Of a DNA stretch of 64,000 nt, positions 18,848 to 27,663 are shown piece after piece; position 1 is the stretch's first letter, and each line of letters starts with the position of its first letter. The position numbers and the translations under genes are program-made. The notes beneath the pieces are model-generated. The model worked only from the letters and a program-made list of their open reading frames with translations. It had not been told where the DNA came from and did not search any database. Source of the DNA: Candidatus Limihabitans stercoravium (lineage in GTDB: Bacteria; Bacillota; Clostridia; Christensenellales; CAG-314); NCBI GenBank assembly GCA_018715495.1, contig DVLO01000008.1, positions 1-64,000 on the forward strand, given 5' to 3'.

Positions 18848-19306
18848 ATGTATCTCAGAAGGTATCAGACTACGGATTGTCCGCAACTTACACAGTTGTT
18901 TTTCAACACCGTCCACACGGTAAACAGCAAGGATTACACCCCTGAGCAACTTGACGCTTGGGCAACGGGACATGTGGACGAACAGCAGTGGAACAGGTCT
19001 TTCATTGAACACTTTACCGTTGTAGCGGTGGAAGGCGACGCAATTGTGGGATTTGGCGACATCGATGAAACAGGCTATCTTGACAGACTGTATGTCCATT
19101 CCATGTATCAGCGTCGTGGAATTGCTACGGCAATTTGCGACATGTTAGAAGGGCAGGCAGGAACACGCATTGTTACTCATTCCTCAATTACCGCATTACC
19201 CTTTTTTAAGAGCAGGGGTTACCGTGTAGTACGTCAGCAACAGGTGGAAAGAAACGGCGTGGTTCTTGACAACTTCGTCATGGAAAAGTTGAAACAGACA
19301 GTGTGA
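18848..19306 (+). CDS. GNAT family N-acetyltransferase
   Basis: A 152-residue acetyltransferase. The acetyl-CoA loop is YQRRGIATAI (~residues 97-106) after the strand DRLYVHSM, and the end FFKSRGYRVVRQQQVERNGV is typical of YafP-like GNATs, including the start YQTTDCPQLTQLFFNTV. Substrate unknown. Ten bases after the zinc-ribbon gene, last of the cysK group. Confidence 0.88.
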   Translation: MYLRRYQTTDCPQLTQLFFNTVHTVNSKDYTPEQLDAWATGHVDEQQWNRSFIEHFTVVAVEGDAIVGFGDIDETGYLDRLYVHSMYQRRGIATAICDMLEGQAGTRIVTHSSITALPFFKSRGYRVVRQQQVERNGVVLDNFVMEKLKQTV

Positions 19307-19500
19307 TGGCAATGAAATCAGTGGAACTCAATGGTAGGTGAGGTTTAAGACCTGTTTGTCAATCGGATATAGTCTGATTGTCTACGCAATTGAACTACTG
19401 TTTAGTGTATTTACGTTAAATTCAGTATAAACGCAATTAAATGTGGATGAATTGTCAAACCAAGTGCAACACTTGAAAGTATAGTTCACCAATAACAATA

Positions 19501-19530
19501 AAGGAAGGACTTGTCAGCCCTTCCTTTTTG
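19501..19530. terminator. Bidirectional terminator
   Basis: AAGGAAGG and CCTTCCTT with flanking A and T runs, between convergent genes. The 190 bases before it hold no gene that I recognise. Confidence 0.75.
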
Positions 19531-19562
19531 TTTGGTTGTATTTAGTTTGATTTGGCTAAAAA

Positions 19563-20093
19563 TTACAGTTCAACGCTGTACAGCGGAATGTACTTTGCTC
19601 CCTTTTCACCGAATACCGTCTGATACAATGTTATTGTCTGTACTTCAAACGGTTTGTTGTACACGGTGATGTTCTTGCTCACTTCGCTGAAAGGCAGGGT
19701 AAATCTTGGACGGCGCACCAGTGTGGTGTGAGGACGGTAAGCCCTGTGTTCCACGCAAAATCCCGATTCTTCAAGGCAGCTGCCCAGCGTCTTGTGAATT
19801 TCAAGCAGCGCATTGTTGTGCTTGAATCTTGCGCACACAAGATCTGCGGATCGGAACACGGTAACACCGCTTATTCCCAACTGCGGTTTTTCCATTCCTT
19901 TCAACTTGTCCATTGCAGACTGTATGTAGATGAGCTGGCTTTCCGGAGTTTCTCCAAGAAAGTGCAGTGTGATGTGCAGGTTGTCTTCCGAAACAAAGTT
20001 TCCCGAAGTTGCAAATGCCTTCAGCTGTTCTATATTTCTTACCAGGTTGAGCTTTGTTTGTTGTGGCAAGGTGATGGCTATGAACAAACGCAT
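19563..20093 (-). CDS. thpR: RNA 2',3'-cyclic phosphodiesterase (LigT/ThpR family)
   Basis: A 176-residue member of the 2H phosphoesterase family that opens 2',3'-cyclic phosphate ends of RNA. Both catalytic HxTx motifs are seen: LHITLHFLGE (~residues 40-49) and RPHTTLVRR (~118-126). The N-terminus MRLFIAITLPQQ is family-typical. AGGAGG lies 7 bases before the ATG. The gene stands alone. Confidence 0.93.
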   Translation of the reverse strand: MRLFIAITLPQQTKLNLVRNIEQLKAFATSGNFVSEDNLHITLHFLGETPESQLIYIQSAMDKLKGMEKPQLGISGVTVFRSADLVCARFKHNNALLEIHKTLGSCLEESGFCVEHRAYRPHTTLVRRPRFTLPFSEVSKNITVYNKPFEVQTITLYQTVFGEKGAKYIPLYSVEL

Positions 20094-20243
20094 GTTACCT
20101 TCCTCCTTTTAAACTATTTTACCACATTTTGGCGTTTTTTACAACATATCAGCGGTATTTTGACGTTTTTTGTGTGTGGTTGTTATATCTCATTTGAGTT
20201 GTAAATATAGTATGTTGAACTAACTTCGCAGAGGGGTGAATGA

Positions 20244-21701
20244 ATGAAGAAGATTATTACCATGTTGTTGCTTGTTTCGTTGCTTTTCGTGATGGTTGCC
20301 TGCGACAACAATTTTGTGGAAAAGACATCGCACAATCTGGAGACCTACACAATTGTTATGTCCTACGACCATGAAAATCGCAAGGTCAGCGCCACACAGT
20401 CTGTCAAGATAACCAACAGATGGGACGAACCGGTAGATTGCCTGAAATTTCACATTTACGCAAATCAGTACCGTGAAGGGGCAGCGTGGTCGGTTGTTAC
20501 GTCAGGTTACCGCAGCAAGGCCTATCCCAACGGAGAAAGTTGGGGCAACATCACTTTCGACAGTGTAAGTTGCAATGGCAATTCCGTTGCCTACGTCATC
20601 GAAGGACAGGACATGGACATCTTGTCGGTGCCCATTTCAAGTCTTGGTCCCAATGAAACGGTCACAATTGACATGACCTACGAAATACAACTTGCCAATG
20701 TGCTACACAGATTGGGTTACGGCGACAACACTGTAAATCTTGGTAATTTCTACCCCATACTGTGCGTGTGGGAAGACGGTTTCCAGACCACGCCTTACTA
20801 CAACATCGGCGACCCGTTTGTAAGCAGAGTTGCCAACTACGACGTGACCATCAATGCTCCAAGCGAATTTGTAGTTGCGTCCAGCGGTAATATGGAGGAA
20901 AGCACAGTCACCGACGGAATCACATCTTCACGCTACACAGCATTGTCTGTCAGAGATTTCGCAATGGTGCTGTCGGACAAATTCGAAGTATCAACTGCTG
21001 AGGTGGGTGATGTTACGGTCAATTACTACCACTTTGCCGATAGTGACAGCAACACAACATTGCAAACGGCAGTGGGCATGCTGACCTATCTGTCGGAAAA
21101 AATCGGCAAGTATCCCTACAAGGTGTACAACGTTGCCGAAACGGATTTCTGTTACGGCGGCATGGAATATCCCAATCTTGTAATGGTCACAAGCAATTCT
21201 TCGCAGTACCTTGTTGCCACAGCGCATGAAACAGCACATCAGTGGTTTTACGGATTGGTCGGCAACGATCAGATAAACTTTGCCTGGATGGACGAAGGTC
21301 TTGTGGAATTTCTCACCATGCTGTACATGGACAGCGTGGAGGAAGGCAGTCTTCACACAATGATAAAGAGTGCATTCCGCAATTACACAACCTTTGTTGA
21401 TGTGCTCAGTCAGTTTGGTAAGCTGGATGTTTCATTGCGCCCCATTTCGCAGTACAAGTCGGACAGTGAATACGTCTACATGACTTACGCTAAGGGAAGT
21501 CTGTTGTTCTACTCATTGTATCAGACAATGGGCGAAACAAAGTTCTTCAACGCATTGAAGGATTACTACAACAACTGCAAGCTGACAATTGCCCATCCCG
21601 AACAGATGATGGACAGTTTTTCCAGAGCATTCGGAAGTGATATGTCGGGCGTGTTTGACAGCTTTGTTGAAGGTAAGGACATCATTGGGCAGATAGACTG
21701 A
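20244..21701 (+). CDS. Secreted M1-like zinc metallopeptidase lipoprotein
   Basis: A 485-residue lipoprotein: signal peptide MKKIITMLLLVSLLFVMVAC with the lipidated cysteine at residue 20. The catalytic site of M1 (gluzincin) peptidases is present: HETAH at ~328-332 and the third zinc ligand in MDEGLVEF (E351). The upstream GGMEY (~305-309) stands for the GAMEN exopeptidase motif, with the last residue changed to Y, so the peptide N-terminus may be held differently. The N-terminal ~250 residues form the beta-rich domain. It is half the size of classic aminopeptidase N, as in bacterial short M1 members. Ribosome site GAGGGGTGA; terminator follows. Confidence 0.9.
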   Translation: MKKIITMLLLVSLLFVMVACDNNFVEKTSHNLETYTIVMSYDHENRKVSATQSVKITNRWDEPVDCLKFHIYANQYREGAAWSVVTSGYRSKAYPNGESWGNITFDSVSCNGNSVAYVIEGQDMDILSVPISSLGPNETVTIDMTYEIQLANVLHRLGYGDNTVNLGNFYPILCVWEDGFQTTPYYNIGDPFVSRVANYDVTINAPSEFVVASSGNMEESTVTDGITSSRYTALSVRDFAMVLSDKFEVSTAEVGDVTVNYYHFADSDSNTTLQTAVGMLTYLSEKIGKYPYKVYNVAETDFCYGGMEYPNLVMVTSNSSQYLVATAHETAHQWFYGLVGNDQINFAWMDEGLVEFLTMLYMDSVEEGSLHTMIKSAFRNYTTFVDVLSQFGKLDVSLRPISQYKSDSEYVYMTYAKGSLLFYSLYQTMGETKFFNALKDYYNNCKLTIAHPEQMMDSFSRAFGSDMSGVFDSFVEGKDIIGQID

Positions 21702-21713
21702 TTACAAAACAAA

Positions 21714-21745
21714 TAATGCCGTAGGCTTACGCTTACGGCATTTTC
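21714..21745. terminator. Terminator between convergent genes
   Basis: AATGCCGTA pairs with TACGGCATT, then TTTT; A-run on the other side. Confidence 0.82.
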
Positions 21746-21748
21746 AAT

Positions 21749-22366
21749 TTACTGCTGTTCCGGGCTGGGCAGCGGATTGTAGAAGAATATCTTGCTGCTC
21801 ATGATTTCGGTAAAGCACTGTTCGCAAGATGCAACGAAGTGTTCCTTCGAAGAACTGTTTGGGTGACACAACCAGTAGTAGATTGCGTGGCTTGCTCCCC
21901 CTGTAATGAAGTTGCTCACCAGTTCGATGGGGTACTTGCTTTTCAGCATTACGTCCATGATTTTAAGGAAGTCCTTCAATGTGGATTCTACCGATTCGAA
22001 GATTATCTGCGATACAAGAGGATTGTCCTGTTGAACAAGTTTCTGTAACAGTTCCTTGCGTGCAATACATTCGTCAAGGCACAACGAAATAACTGTAGAA
22101 CAGAACTTTGCGGGATTTGTGTATATGTTTTGCGGCTTTACTTCACTTATTACGGCATTCTTGATTGTTTCAATGGTGAAACGTACAGTGTCGTTGAACA
22201 AATCGTACTTGTCCTCATAGTGCTTGTAAAAGGTCATTCGGTTGATGAGGGCAAGGTCGCAGATTTCCTTTACGGTGATGCTGTCAAATGTGCGTGTCTG
22301 CAACAATGTGATCATTGCATTGCGCAGGTCTCTTTTGGATTTTACAATTCTAAGATCTTCTTTCAT
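21749..22366 (-). CDS. TetR/AcrR family transcriptional regulator
   Basis: A 205-residue repressor-type protein. The DNA-binding helix-turn-helix is at residues ~12-58 (ITVKEICDLALINRMTFYKHYEDKYDLF, partly quoted here as motif: KEICD..., TFYKHYEDK). The C-terminal helical ligand domain is variable and does not tell the inducer. It is divergent from a YitT-family membrane protein gene, with palindromes TACAATTGTA (22403) and an 18-bp near-perfect one (22419) in between, so it probably controls itself and perhaps that neighbour. Confidence 0.88.
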   Translation of the reverse strand: MKEDLRIVKSKRDLRNAMITLLQTRTFDSITVKEICDLALINRMTFYKHYEDKYDLFNDTVRFTIETIKNAVISEVKPQNIYTNPAKFCSTVISLCLDECIARKELLQKLVQQDNPLVSQIIFESVESTLKDFLKIMDVMLKSKYPIELVSNFITGGASHAIYYWLCHPNSSSKEHFVASCEQCFTEIMSSKIFFYNPLPSPEQQ

Positions 22367-22385
22367 ATAGCTACCTCTGTTTTAT

Positions 22386-22414
22386 ATTTTAACACGTAAC
22401 TATACAATTGTAAA
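22386..22414 (-). promoter_or_regulatory. Promoter of the TetR gene, overlapped by a palindrome
   Basis: Minus strand TTTACA-17-TAAAAT. The perfect palindrome TACAATTGTA (22403-22412) overlaps its -35 side, a likely autoregulatory operator. Confidence 0.5.
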
Positions 22415-22418
22415 GAAA

Positions 22419-22436
22419 ATGTATAATATTGTACAT
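22419..22436. promoter_or_regulatory. Candidate TetR operator
   Basis: ATGTATAATATTGTACAT is symmetrical at 16 of 18 positions and lies between the divergent genes. Confidence 0.4.
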
Positions 22437-22509
22437 CTATTTAATTAGTTTACAAATATTAGTGTTGTGTAGTAGGTTGTAATTGTATGATTTGCATGTT
22501 ACAGTGCAC

Positions 22510-22538
22510 TTGAACAAATCAATTCTTTGGTGTATAAT
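22510..22538 (+). promoter_or_regulatory. Promoter of the YitT-GNAT pair
   Basis: TTGAAC, 17-base spacer, TATAAT, 30 bases ahead of the ATG. Confidence 0.72.
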
Positions 22539-22567
22539 GAAATTAATTCAATTTTACGGAGTTTTTT

Positions 22568-23482
22568 ATGAAAAAAGGTGTATTGAGACAATTCAGTGTA
22601 GTAAATTTTGTGTTTCTAACTTTGGCAGGTGTGATCAATGCTGTGGGCGTTACCTTGTTTCTTGGTGCAGTAGGGCTGTTTGACGGCGGATTTTCCGGTA
22701 CGTCAATGTTGCTTGCCGACGTGACCGCCGTTGATATGAGTATTTTCCTTATTGTAATCAACTTTCCTTTCTTTATATTCGGTTACAAGAAACTCGGAAT
22801 CAGGTTTATAGTTTATTCTATCTACACAATTGCAGTCTATTCGCTGTTCGCCTTCCTGTTTCAGGATGTATTTGCAATAGATTTCACCAACGGTTCACCC
22901 ATTGCCGGAAACGATCTCTTGTTGTGTGCAATATTCGGTGGCGTTGTGTCGGGTATCGGAAGCGGCACAACAATCAGGTTCGGCGGTGCAATCGACGGTG
23001 TGGAAGTACTGGCAATCATGTTTGCAAAAAAACTGGGTATGACTGTTGGTACATTCGTTATGTCCTACAACGTGTTGCTGTACGTAATTGCAGGTATCTT
23101 TACATCTTCATGGAGCATTGCGCTGTATTCCATTGTTGCCTACGCCGTGGGATTAAAGGCTGTTGACTTCATTGTTGACGGTCTTGATAAGGCGAAGTCG
23201 GCATTTATCATTACCGACAGGGGAGATGTTCTTGCTGAGAAACTGTCCGAACAGTTCGGAAGGGGTGTGACGGTAATGGACGCCGAAGGGTACTATTCCA
23301 AGAGTGACAAGACCCTGCTGTACTGCGTTGTCAACAGATTTGAAGTAAACAGACTTAAAGAGGTTGTACTTTCTACCGATTCCGATGCGTTTGTTGTTAT
23401 AACCGATGTCACCGATTCACTGGGAAGTACGTTGAGATACAGACGTAGCAACAAAAAGGAGAACACTACAAATGAAAATTGA
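22568..23482 (+). CDS. YitT family membrane protein (DUF2179)
   Basis: A 304-residue protein with five to six membrane helices (residues ~10-200), including the family stretches GLFDGGFSGTSMLL, FGGVVSGIGSGTTIRFGGAIDG and SIVAYAVGLKAVDFIVDG, and a cytosolic C-terminal DUF2179 ferredoxin-like domain (~207-290, SAFIITDRGDVLAEKL). The function of YitT proteins is not established; transport has been suggested. Overlaps the next gene by 11 bases, so the two are translated together. Confidence 0.9.
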   Translation: MKKGVLRQFSVVNFVFLTLAGVINAVGVTLFLGAVGLFDGGFSGTSMLLADVTAVDMSIFLIVINFPFFIFGYKKLGIRFIVYSIYTIAVYSLFAFLFQDVFAIDFTNGSPIAGNDLLLCAIFGGVVSGIGSGTTIRFGGAIDGVEVLAIMFAKKLGMTVGTFVMSYNVLLYVIAGIFTSSWSIALYSIVAYAVGLKAVDFIVDGLDKAKSAFIITDRGDVLAEKLSEQFGRGVTVMDAEGYYSKSDKTLLYCVVNRFEVNRLKEVVLSTDSDAFVVITDVTDSLGSTLRYRRSNKKENTTNEN

Positions 23483-23909
23483 ATTTACCGATGTGGAAAA
23501 AATCTACAATCTGCGACGTGATGTAATGCGTCCGGGAATGGACTTGTCCTACGTAATGTACGATGAGGACAACAATGAGGGGTCTTTCCACCTTGCCGCT
23601 GTAGAGGATGACAAGATTGTTGCGTGCATCACGTTTTTCCCAAGTACCAATCCCGATTTGCCTTACGAAAATCAGTACCGAATGCGTGCGCTTTGCACTG
23701 ACGAAAATTACCGTGGAAGGGGATACGCAACTCAACTTATAAACAAGGGCATGGAAATTGCAGTAAGCAGAGGCGCACATGTGGTGTGGTTCCATGCCAG
23801 AGTTCATCTTGTTAACTTCTACCGTTCTTTCGGTTGCGTTGAGTACGGACAACCTTTCCCCGTCAAGTACTCATGCATGCACATCAACATGTACAAGGTG
23901 TTCAATTAA
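23472..23909 (+). CDS. GNAT family N-acetyltransferase
   Basis: A 145-residue acetyltransferase. The acetyl-CoA site is NYRGRGYATQLINKGM (~residues 77-92) after RMRALCTDE, and the C-terminal VNFYRSFGCVEYG completes the fold. It resembles the ElaA/YjcF-like group of GNATs. AAAAGGAG lies inside the end of the YitT gene, which it overlaps. Confidence 0.88.
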   Translation: MKIEFTDVEKIYNLRRDVMRPGMDLSYVMYDEDNNEGSFHLAAVEDDKIVACITFFPSTNPDLPYENQYRMRALCTDENYRGRGYATQLINKGMEIAVSRGAHVVWFHARVHLVNFYRSFGCVEYGQPFPVKYSCMHINMYKVFN

Positions 23910-23992
23910 TTAAAATATTTGCTTTTTTCAACAAAATATCAAGAAAATTGTAGTAGTATAACACATTGTGCTGTCTATTTGTAAAAATACCT

Positions 23993-24021
23993 TTGACAAC
24001 AGGTAAAAACAAGCGTACAAT
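23993..24021 (+). promoter_or_regulatory. Promoter of the MATE gene
   Basis: TTGACA-17-TACAAT. Its position inside the longer reading frame (open from 23966) shows that the true start must lie downstream, at GTG 24050. Confidence 0.75.
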
Positions 24022-24049
24022 GTTTAGACAATTATTTGAAGGTGATAAA

Positions 24050-25432
24050 GTGGAAAAAGTCAGAAAATCACGTGTGGAAATAAACATGACGGAAGGCGGT
24101 CTGTTCGGCAAGATTGTTGCCTTCACGTTACCCGTAATGTTGAGTGGTATATTGCAGTTGCTGTTCAATGCTGCCGACATGGCGGTGGTGGGACAATTCG
24201 TCAGCGATCAGGCATTGGCTGCTGTTGGTTCCACCAACAGTCTTGTAAACCTTGTGCTCAACCTGTTTATGGGTATGTCAGTAGGTACAGGCGTTGTAAT
24301 GTCACGCTGCTACGGTGCTAAAAACAAGGAATACGGCGAAAAGGTACTACACACTTCGTTGCCCGTTGCATTTATTTCGGGTATAGTGGTTACCATAATC
24401 GGCGTAAGTTGTTGCAGACAGTTGCTTGAACTCATGGGTTCACCCGACAACGTAATAGATTTGTCAACCGAATACCTTACAATTTATTTCCTTGGCGCAC
24501 CGATGAACCTGGTTTACAACTTCGGCGCAGCGGTAATGCGTTCTACAGGTGACTCCAAAAGACCATTGCTGTACCTGACAATTGCGGGTGTAATCAACAT
24601 CATCGTCAACATCATTTCCGTTGTTGTATTCAAGATGGGCGTTGCCGGTGTTGCTTACGCTACCATCGCTTCTCAGACAATTTCAGCTGTAATGGTGCTT
24701 TTTGCATTGAGACGCAAGGACGGATTTGTTCAGTTCAGCTGGAAGAAGCTGCGTATCAACAAACGTGCTTTGGGTGAAATTGTAAGAATCGGTGTTCCGT
24801 CCGGTATTCAGGGCGCACTGTTTTCCATCTCCAACATGCTGATTCAGTCCACAATCAACAGCTTCGGCGACATTGCAATGGCAGGAAACTCCGTGTACAG
24901 CAGTCTGTCAGGATTTATCTACACGGCAATGAACTCCGTCAGCAACGCCGTAATCACCGCAATAGGTCAAAACCTTGGCGCTCGCAAGTTGGATCGTGTC
25001 AAGCGTGCTTTCTGGATGTGCCTGGGACTTACCACTGCCGTGGGTATCATTATCGGCGGTCTGGAACTGTTGTTCGCAAGACCTCTCATATCCATCTACA
25101 ACAGCAATCCCGAAGTAATGGAAATAGCACTGATTGGCTTGATTATCATCAACAGTACCTACTTCATCTGTGGTGCAATGGAAGTCGTCAACTTTTCCTT
25201 GCGTGGTATAGGTTACTCGATGACGCCCATGATCATTGTATTGGTGGGTACGTGTGCGTTCCGTATTTTCTGGATTTATTGTATTTTCCCCATCGACCCG
25301 ACGTTGCAAAACATTTATTTGTCCTATCCGGTATCTTGGATTGTGACGCTTGCAGTAGCGTTTGTAACCTTCCTTGTGTTGTTCAGACGTCTTGAAAAGA
25401 AGATGTTTCAGCAAACTGAATTACAGAATTGA
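24050..25432 (+). CDS. MATE family efflux transporter
   Basis: A 460-residue, twelve-helix multidrug and toxin extrusion transporter, exporting organic cations or metabolites against Na+ or H+. Family marks: LPVMLSGILQLLFNAADMAV, the loop VGQFVSDQALAAVGSTNSLV and the mid-protein repeat start VPSGIQGALFSISNMLIQS, as in the NorM/DinF subfamily of Clostridia. The GTG at 24050 has AAGGTGA ahead of it and agrees with the promoter. Monocistronic, ended by a terminator. Confidence 0.92.
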   Translation: MEKVRKSRVEINMTEGGLFGKIVAFTLPVMLSGILQLLFNAADMAVVGQFVSDQALAAVGSTNSLVNLVLNLFMGMSVGTGVVMSRCYGAKNKEYGEKVLHTSLPVAFISGIVVTIIGVSCCRQLLELMGSPDNVIDLSTEYLTIYFLGAPMNLVYNFGAAVMRSTGDSKRPLLYLTIAGVINIIVNIISVVVFKMGVAGVAYATIASQTISAVMVLFALRRKDGFVQFSWKKLRINKRALGEIVRIGVPSGIQGALFSISNMLIQSTINSFGDIAMAGNSVYSSLSGFIYTAMNSVSNAVITAIGQNLGARKLDRVKRAFWMCLGLTTAVGIIIGGLELLFARPLISIYNSNPEVMEIALIGLIIINSTYFICGAMEVVNFSLRGIGYSMTPMIIVLVGTCAFRIFWIYCIFPIDPTLQNIYLSYPVSWIVTLAVAFVTFLVLFRRLEKKMFQQTELQN

Positions 25433-25459
25433 TTGATTTTTAAAATTATCTCTGCATTA

Positions 25460-25496
25460 AAAAACGGACAAAGCATTCAGCTTTGTCCGTTTTTGA
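25460..25496. terminator. Bidirectional terminator
   Basis: AAAACGGACAAAG-CATTCAG-CTTTGTCCGTTTT, between the MATE gene and the convergent zinc-ribbon genes. Confidence 0.9.
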
Positions 25497-25508
25497 GTTA
25501 ACAATTTT

Positions 25509-25838
25509 TTAAAGCAGCAGCATTCCGTATGTTCCACCCATTTGAGCAATCATCGGTGTGAGAACGAAGATGTTGATGATGTTGAGCACAACGCCAACAA
25601 TAAATCCGATCAATGCGCCTTTACCGCAGGACTTGGCACGAAGCGGTGTCTTGTCCTTCCATACAAGGTACAGGATCAGACCGACGATCGGGAAGAAGAA
25701 GCACAGCACAGCGTATCCGAAACTTGGTGCGTCATTCACTACCGGTGTAGGTGCCTGTGTCTGTTCGGCGTTGTTGTAGCCGCAGTTCGGACAAAATGTT
25801 CCTTCATTGAACTCTCTGCCGCATTTTTTGCATGTCAT
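25509..25838 (-). CDS. Zinc-ribbon membrane protein, paralog A
   Basis: A 109-residue protein: zinc ribbon (CKKCGREFNEGTFCPNCG, residues 3-20), a linker rich in threonine and proline, then two membrane helices. Between them lies the block GLILYLVWKDKTPLRAKSC with GKGALI, shared almost unchanged by the two neighbours B and C. The C-terminus ends in leucines (MLLL). The function is unknown. It follows paralog B by 35 bases and shares its promoter. A ribosome site GGGGG lies before the ATG. Confidence 0.88.
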   Translation of the reverse strand: MTCKKCGREFNEGTFCPNCGYNNAEQTQAPTPVVNDAPSFGYAVLCFFFPIVGLILYLVWKDKTPLRAKSCGKGALIGFIVGVVLNIINIFVLTPMIAQMGGTYGMLLL

Positions 25839-25873
25839 AGTAGTTACCCCCTATATTTTTTAAAAGTTTAATA

Positions 25874-26215
25874 TTACAGTAGCAGTAGCGTTGACAGCCC
25901 CATTGTAGCCGAACCACTTGCGGCAGCAGCTATTGCTATTATAACGAACAATAAAATTACGTAAATTACCGCCAGTACTGCGTATACGATTACGGCAATT
26001 AAAGCACCTTTACCGCAGGACTTTGCACGCAGTGGATATTCGTCCTTCCACACAAGGTACAGTATCAATCCCACAATGGGGATGAAGAAACACAGTACAG
26101 CGTAACCGCCGCTGGGTGCGTCGTTGTTTTGTCTTACTGCAGTAAACTGTGCGCTTCCGCAGTAAGGGCAGAAAGCCCCTTCCTGAAATTCTTTCCCGCA
26201 ATTTTTACAAGTCAT
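25874..26215 (-). CDS. Zinc-ribbon membrane protein, paralog B
   Basis: A 113-residue paralog: CKNCGKEFQEGAFCPYCG zinc ribbon, short linker, helix 1 (GYAVLCFFIPIVGLILYLV), the conserved WKDEYPLRAKSCGKGALI block, helix 2 rich in alanine, and leucines at the end. First gene of a two-gene unit with paralog A. The upstream promoter is embedded in an inverted repeat (26383-26416), so expression is probably under a dedicated repressor. Confidence 0.88.
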   Translation of the reverse strand: MTCKNCGKEFQEGAFCPYCGSAQFTAVRQNNDAPSGGYAVLCFFIPIVGLILYLVWKDEYPLRAKSCGKGALIAVIVYAVLAVIYVILLFVIIAIAAAASGSATMGLSTLLLL

Positions 26216-26379
26216 TTTTAATCCCCCTATTTTAATACCGTCGCAGTTGCGTAGGTAATATTACTTGTTGTAACTTTCACAACGGGCACTTTACAGTGTT
26301 GCCTGCATTGTGTCTCAGCGGTGTATCAGTTGACATCTTGAAACATCAAGCACGTCATTTGATTTATCAAGTTGACTTA

Positions 26380-26416
26380 AGTATACACAATTGTCAGTTA
26401 CTCGTCAATTGTGTAT
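26380..26416 (-). promoter_or_regulatory. Promoter within an inverted repeat
   Basis: Minus strand TTGACG-17-TATACT (26380-26408). The perfect 11-bp arms ATACACAATTG (26383-26393) and CAATTGTGTAT (26406-26416) cover parts of both promoter boxes, the usual layout of an operator. The remaining bases from 26216 to 26571 hold no gene. Confidence 0.6.
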
Positions 26417-26571
26417 TCAATATTTTGTTGTATTTTGTCTAAAAGAGTGGTACGTTGTGTGATTTTTCGCAATGAAACCACCTTGGTAAGCACATGTCGG
26501 CGAATGTCGGCTTGCATTACATCAAGTTGGGCGATTGCAACACACTGCATTTGATTAACCCAACAGTCAAT

Positions 26572-26895
26572 TTACAGCAGTGTAAATGCCGGTACGGTGA
26601 CGAGCAATCCCAACATTGTTATCAGTAGTGTGAGCACAATGCTCAACACCCACAGTGCCACAGCGACGATTGCACCAATCAATGCCCCTTTACCGCAGGA
26701 TTTGGCACGCAACGGGTAATCATCCTTCCACACAAGGTAAAGAATGAGTCCTATCACAGGAAGAAAGAACCCGAGTACTGTGTATCCTGCATCGGGTTTG
26801 TCAACCTTTTGCGGAGTTTCAACATACAGTGGTGTACCGCAGTAAGGGCAAAATGCTCCTTCGTTTACCTCTTTTCCACATCGTTTACAAGTCAT
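26572..26895 (-). CDS. Zinc-ribbon membrane protein, paralog C
   Basis: A 107-residue third copy: CKRCGKEVNEGAFCPYCG, linker, GYTVLGFFLPVIGLILYLV, WKDDYPLRAKSCGKGALI, a long second hydrophobic segment and a leucine end (FTLL). It has its own promoter TTGACT-17-TACAAT and lies 356 bases from paralog B. GGAGG is placed well before the ATG. Confidence 0.87.
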   Translation of the reverse strand: MTCKRCGKEVNEGAFCPYCGTPLYVETPQKVDKPDAGYTVLGFFLPVIGLILYLVWKDDYPLRAKSCGKGALIGAIVAVALWVLSIVLTLLITMLGLLVTVPAFTLL

Positions 26896-26920
26896 TTTTC
26901 TCCCTCCTCCAAGTTACATT

Positions 26921-26950
26921 CATTGTACAATGTCTATATGGCAAAGTCAA
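26921..26950 (-). promoter_or_regulatory. Promoter of paralog C
   Basis: Minus strand TTGACT-17-TACAAT; the -10 box lies inside the perfect 12-bp palindrome CATTGTACAATG (26921-26932). Confidence 0.58.
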
Positions 26951-27065
26951 TACTTGTCTTTAAAAAGAAAGGCAATAAACCCAACTATTTTTTAATTTCA
27001 GTGCGAAAAACCGTGTTTTTTAGTGAGCAACATTGACTGACATGTCCGTGCGTAGTATCAGACGT

Positions 27066-27506
27066 TTAAAGATTGAATATATCGATTATGGTTTTGTTTT
27101 TTCTCATTGCATACTTGCACGCCGTTGATGCTCCTCCCGTCGTGTATTTTACTCCCGAAAGAATGAAATCGGAAATGTCTACTATCTTTTTGTTTGTGTA
27201 ATGTATCGCAAATTTTGGCGGAACAAATCTATCTATCGTATACAGCGAGTCATTGAAACATGATGGCAGTTCAAAGTTTTTACTTGGGTAGTAGCACAGT
27301 GCCATTGTATTCACAATGTCAGGAAAACTTTTTCGAATTTCGAAAATGTAATTTGCACACAATCTGTCGAATTGACTGCTGTACGTCGAATAGAATTGAG
27401 TTACGTTCTTGTTTTCTACTAAATCCCAAATGCATTGGAAAATTTTGTTTTCCCATTTTGAGTAGTCAAATCTTCTGTGTCCGAAAAAAGCACAAGTCAC
27501 TGACAT
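27066..27506 (-). CDS. SLOG-like (YpsA/DUF1273-type) protein
   Basis: A 146-residue protein opening with CAFFGHRRF (residues ~5-13), the hallmark of the FTGHR-type SLOG/YpsA proteins, a Rossmann-like fold thought to bind nucleotides or related ligands. The matching C-terminal GGASTACKYAMRKNKTIIDI (about residues 124-143) corresponds to the second binding loop (YS..GTA.A...A). Some SLOG proteins belong to anti-phage or nucleotide-signalling systems; here only the XRE regulator and the two unknown proteins nearby could be linked, which is unproven. GGAGG upstream of the ATG. Confidence 0.75.
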   Translation of the reverse strand: MSVTCAFFGHRRFDYSKWENKIFQCIWDLVENKNVTQFYSTYSSQFDRLCANYIFEIRKSFPDIVNTMALCYYPSKNFELPSCFNDSLYTIDRFVPPKFAIHYTNKKIVDISDFILSGVKYTTGGASTACKYAMRKNKTIIDIFNL

Positions 27507-27663
27507 TACCTCCTTGATTTGTCTTTCAGTTGCATTTTACCATAGTCAATAGGAAATTGAAAGCAAATACACAAACAAATCGTGGTAAATCTTTATGTAG
27601 TAGCCGTGGTATATTGCGGTTGGTCGTGGTGTAAAATATAAAGTAACATAAGTAAGGAGTGTT

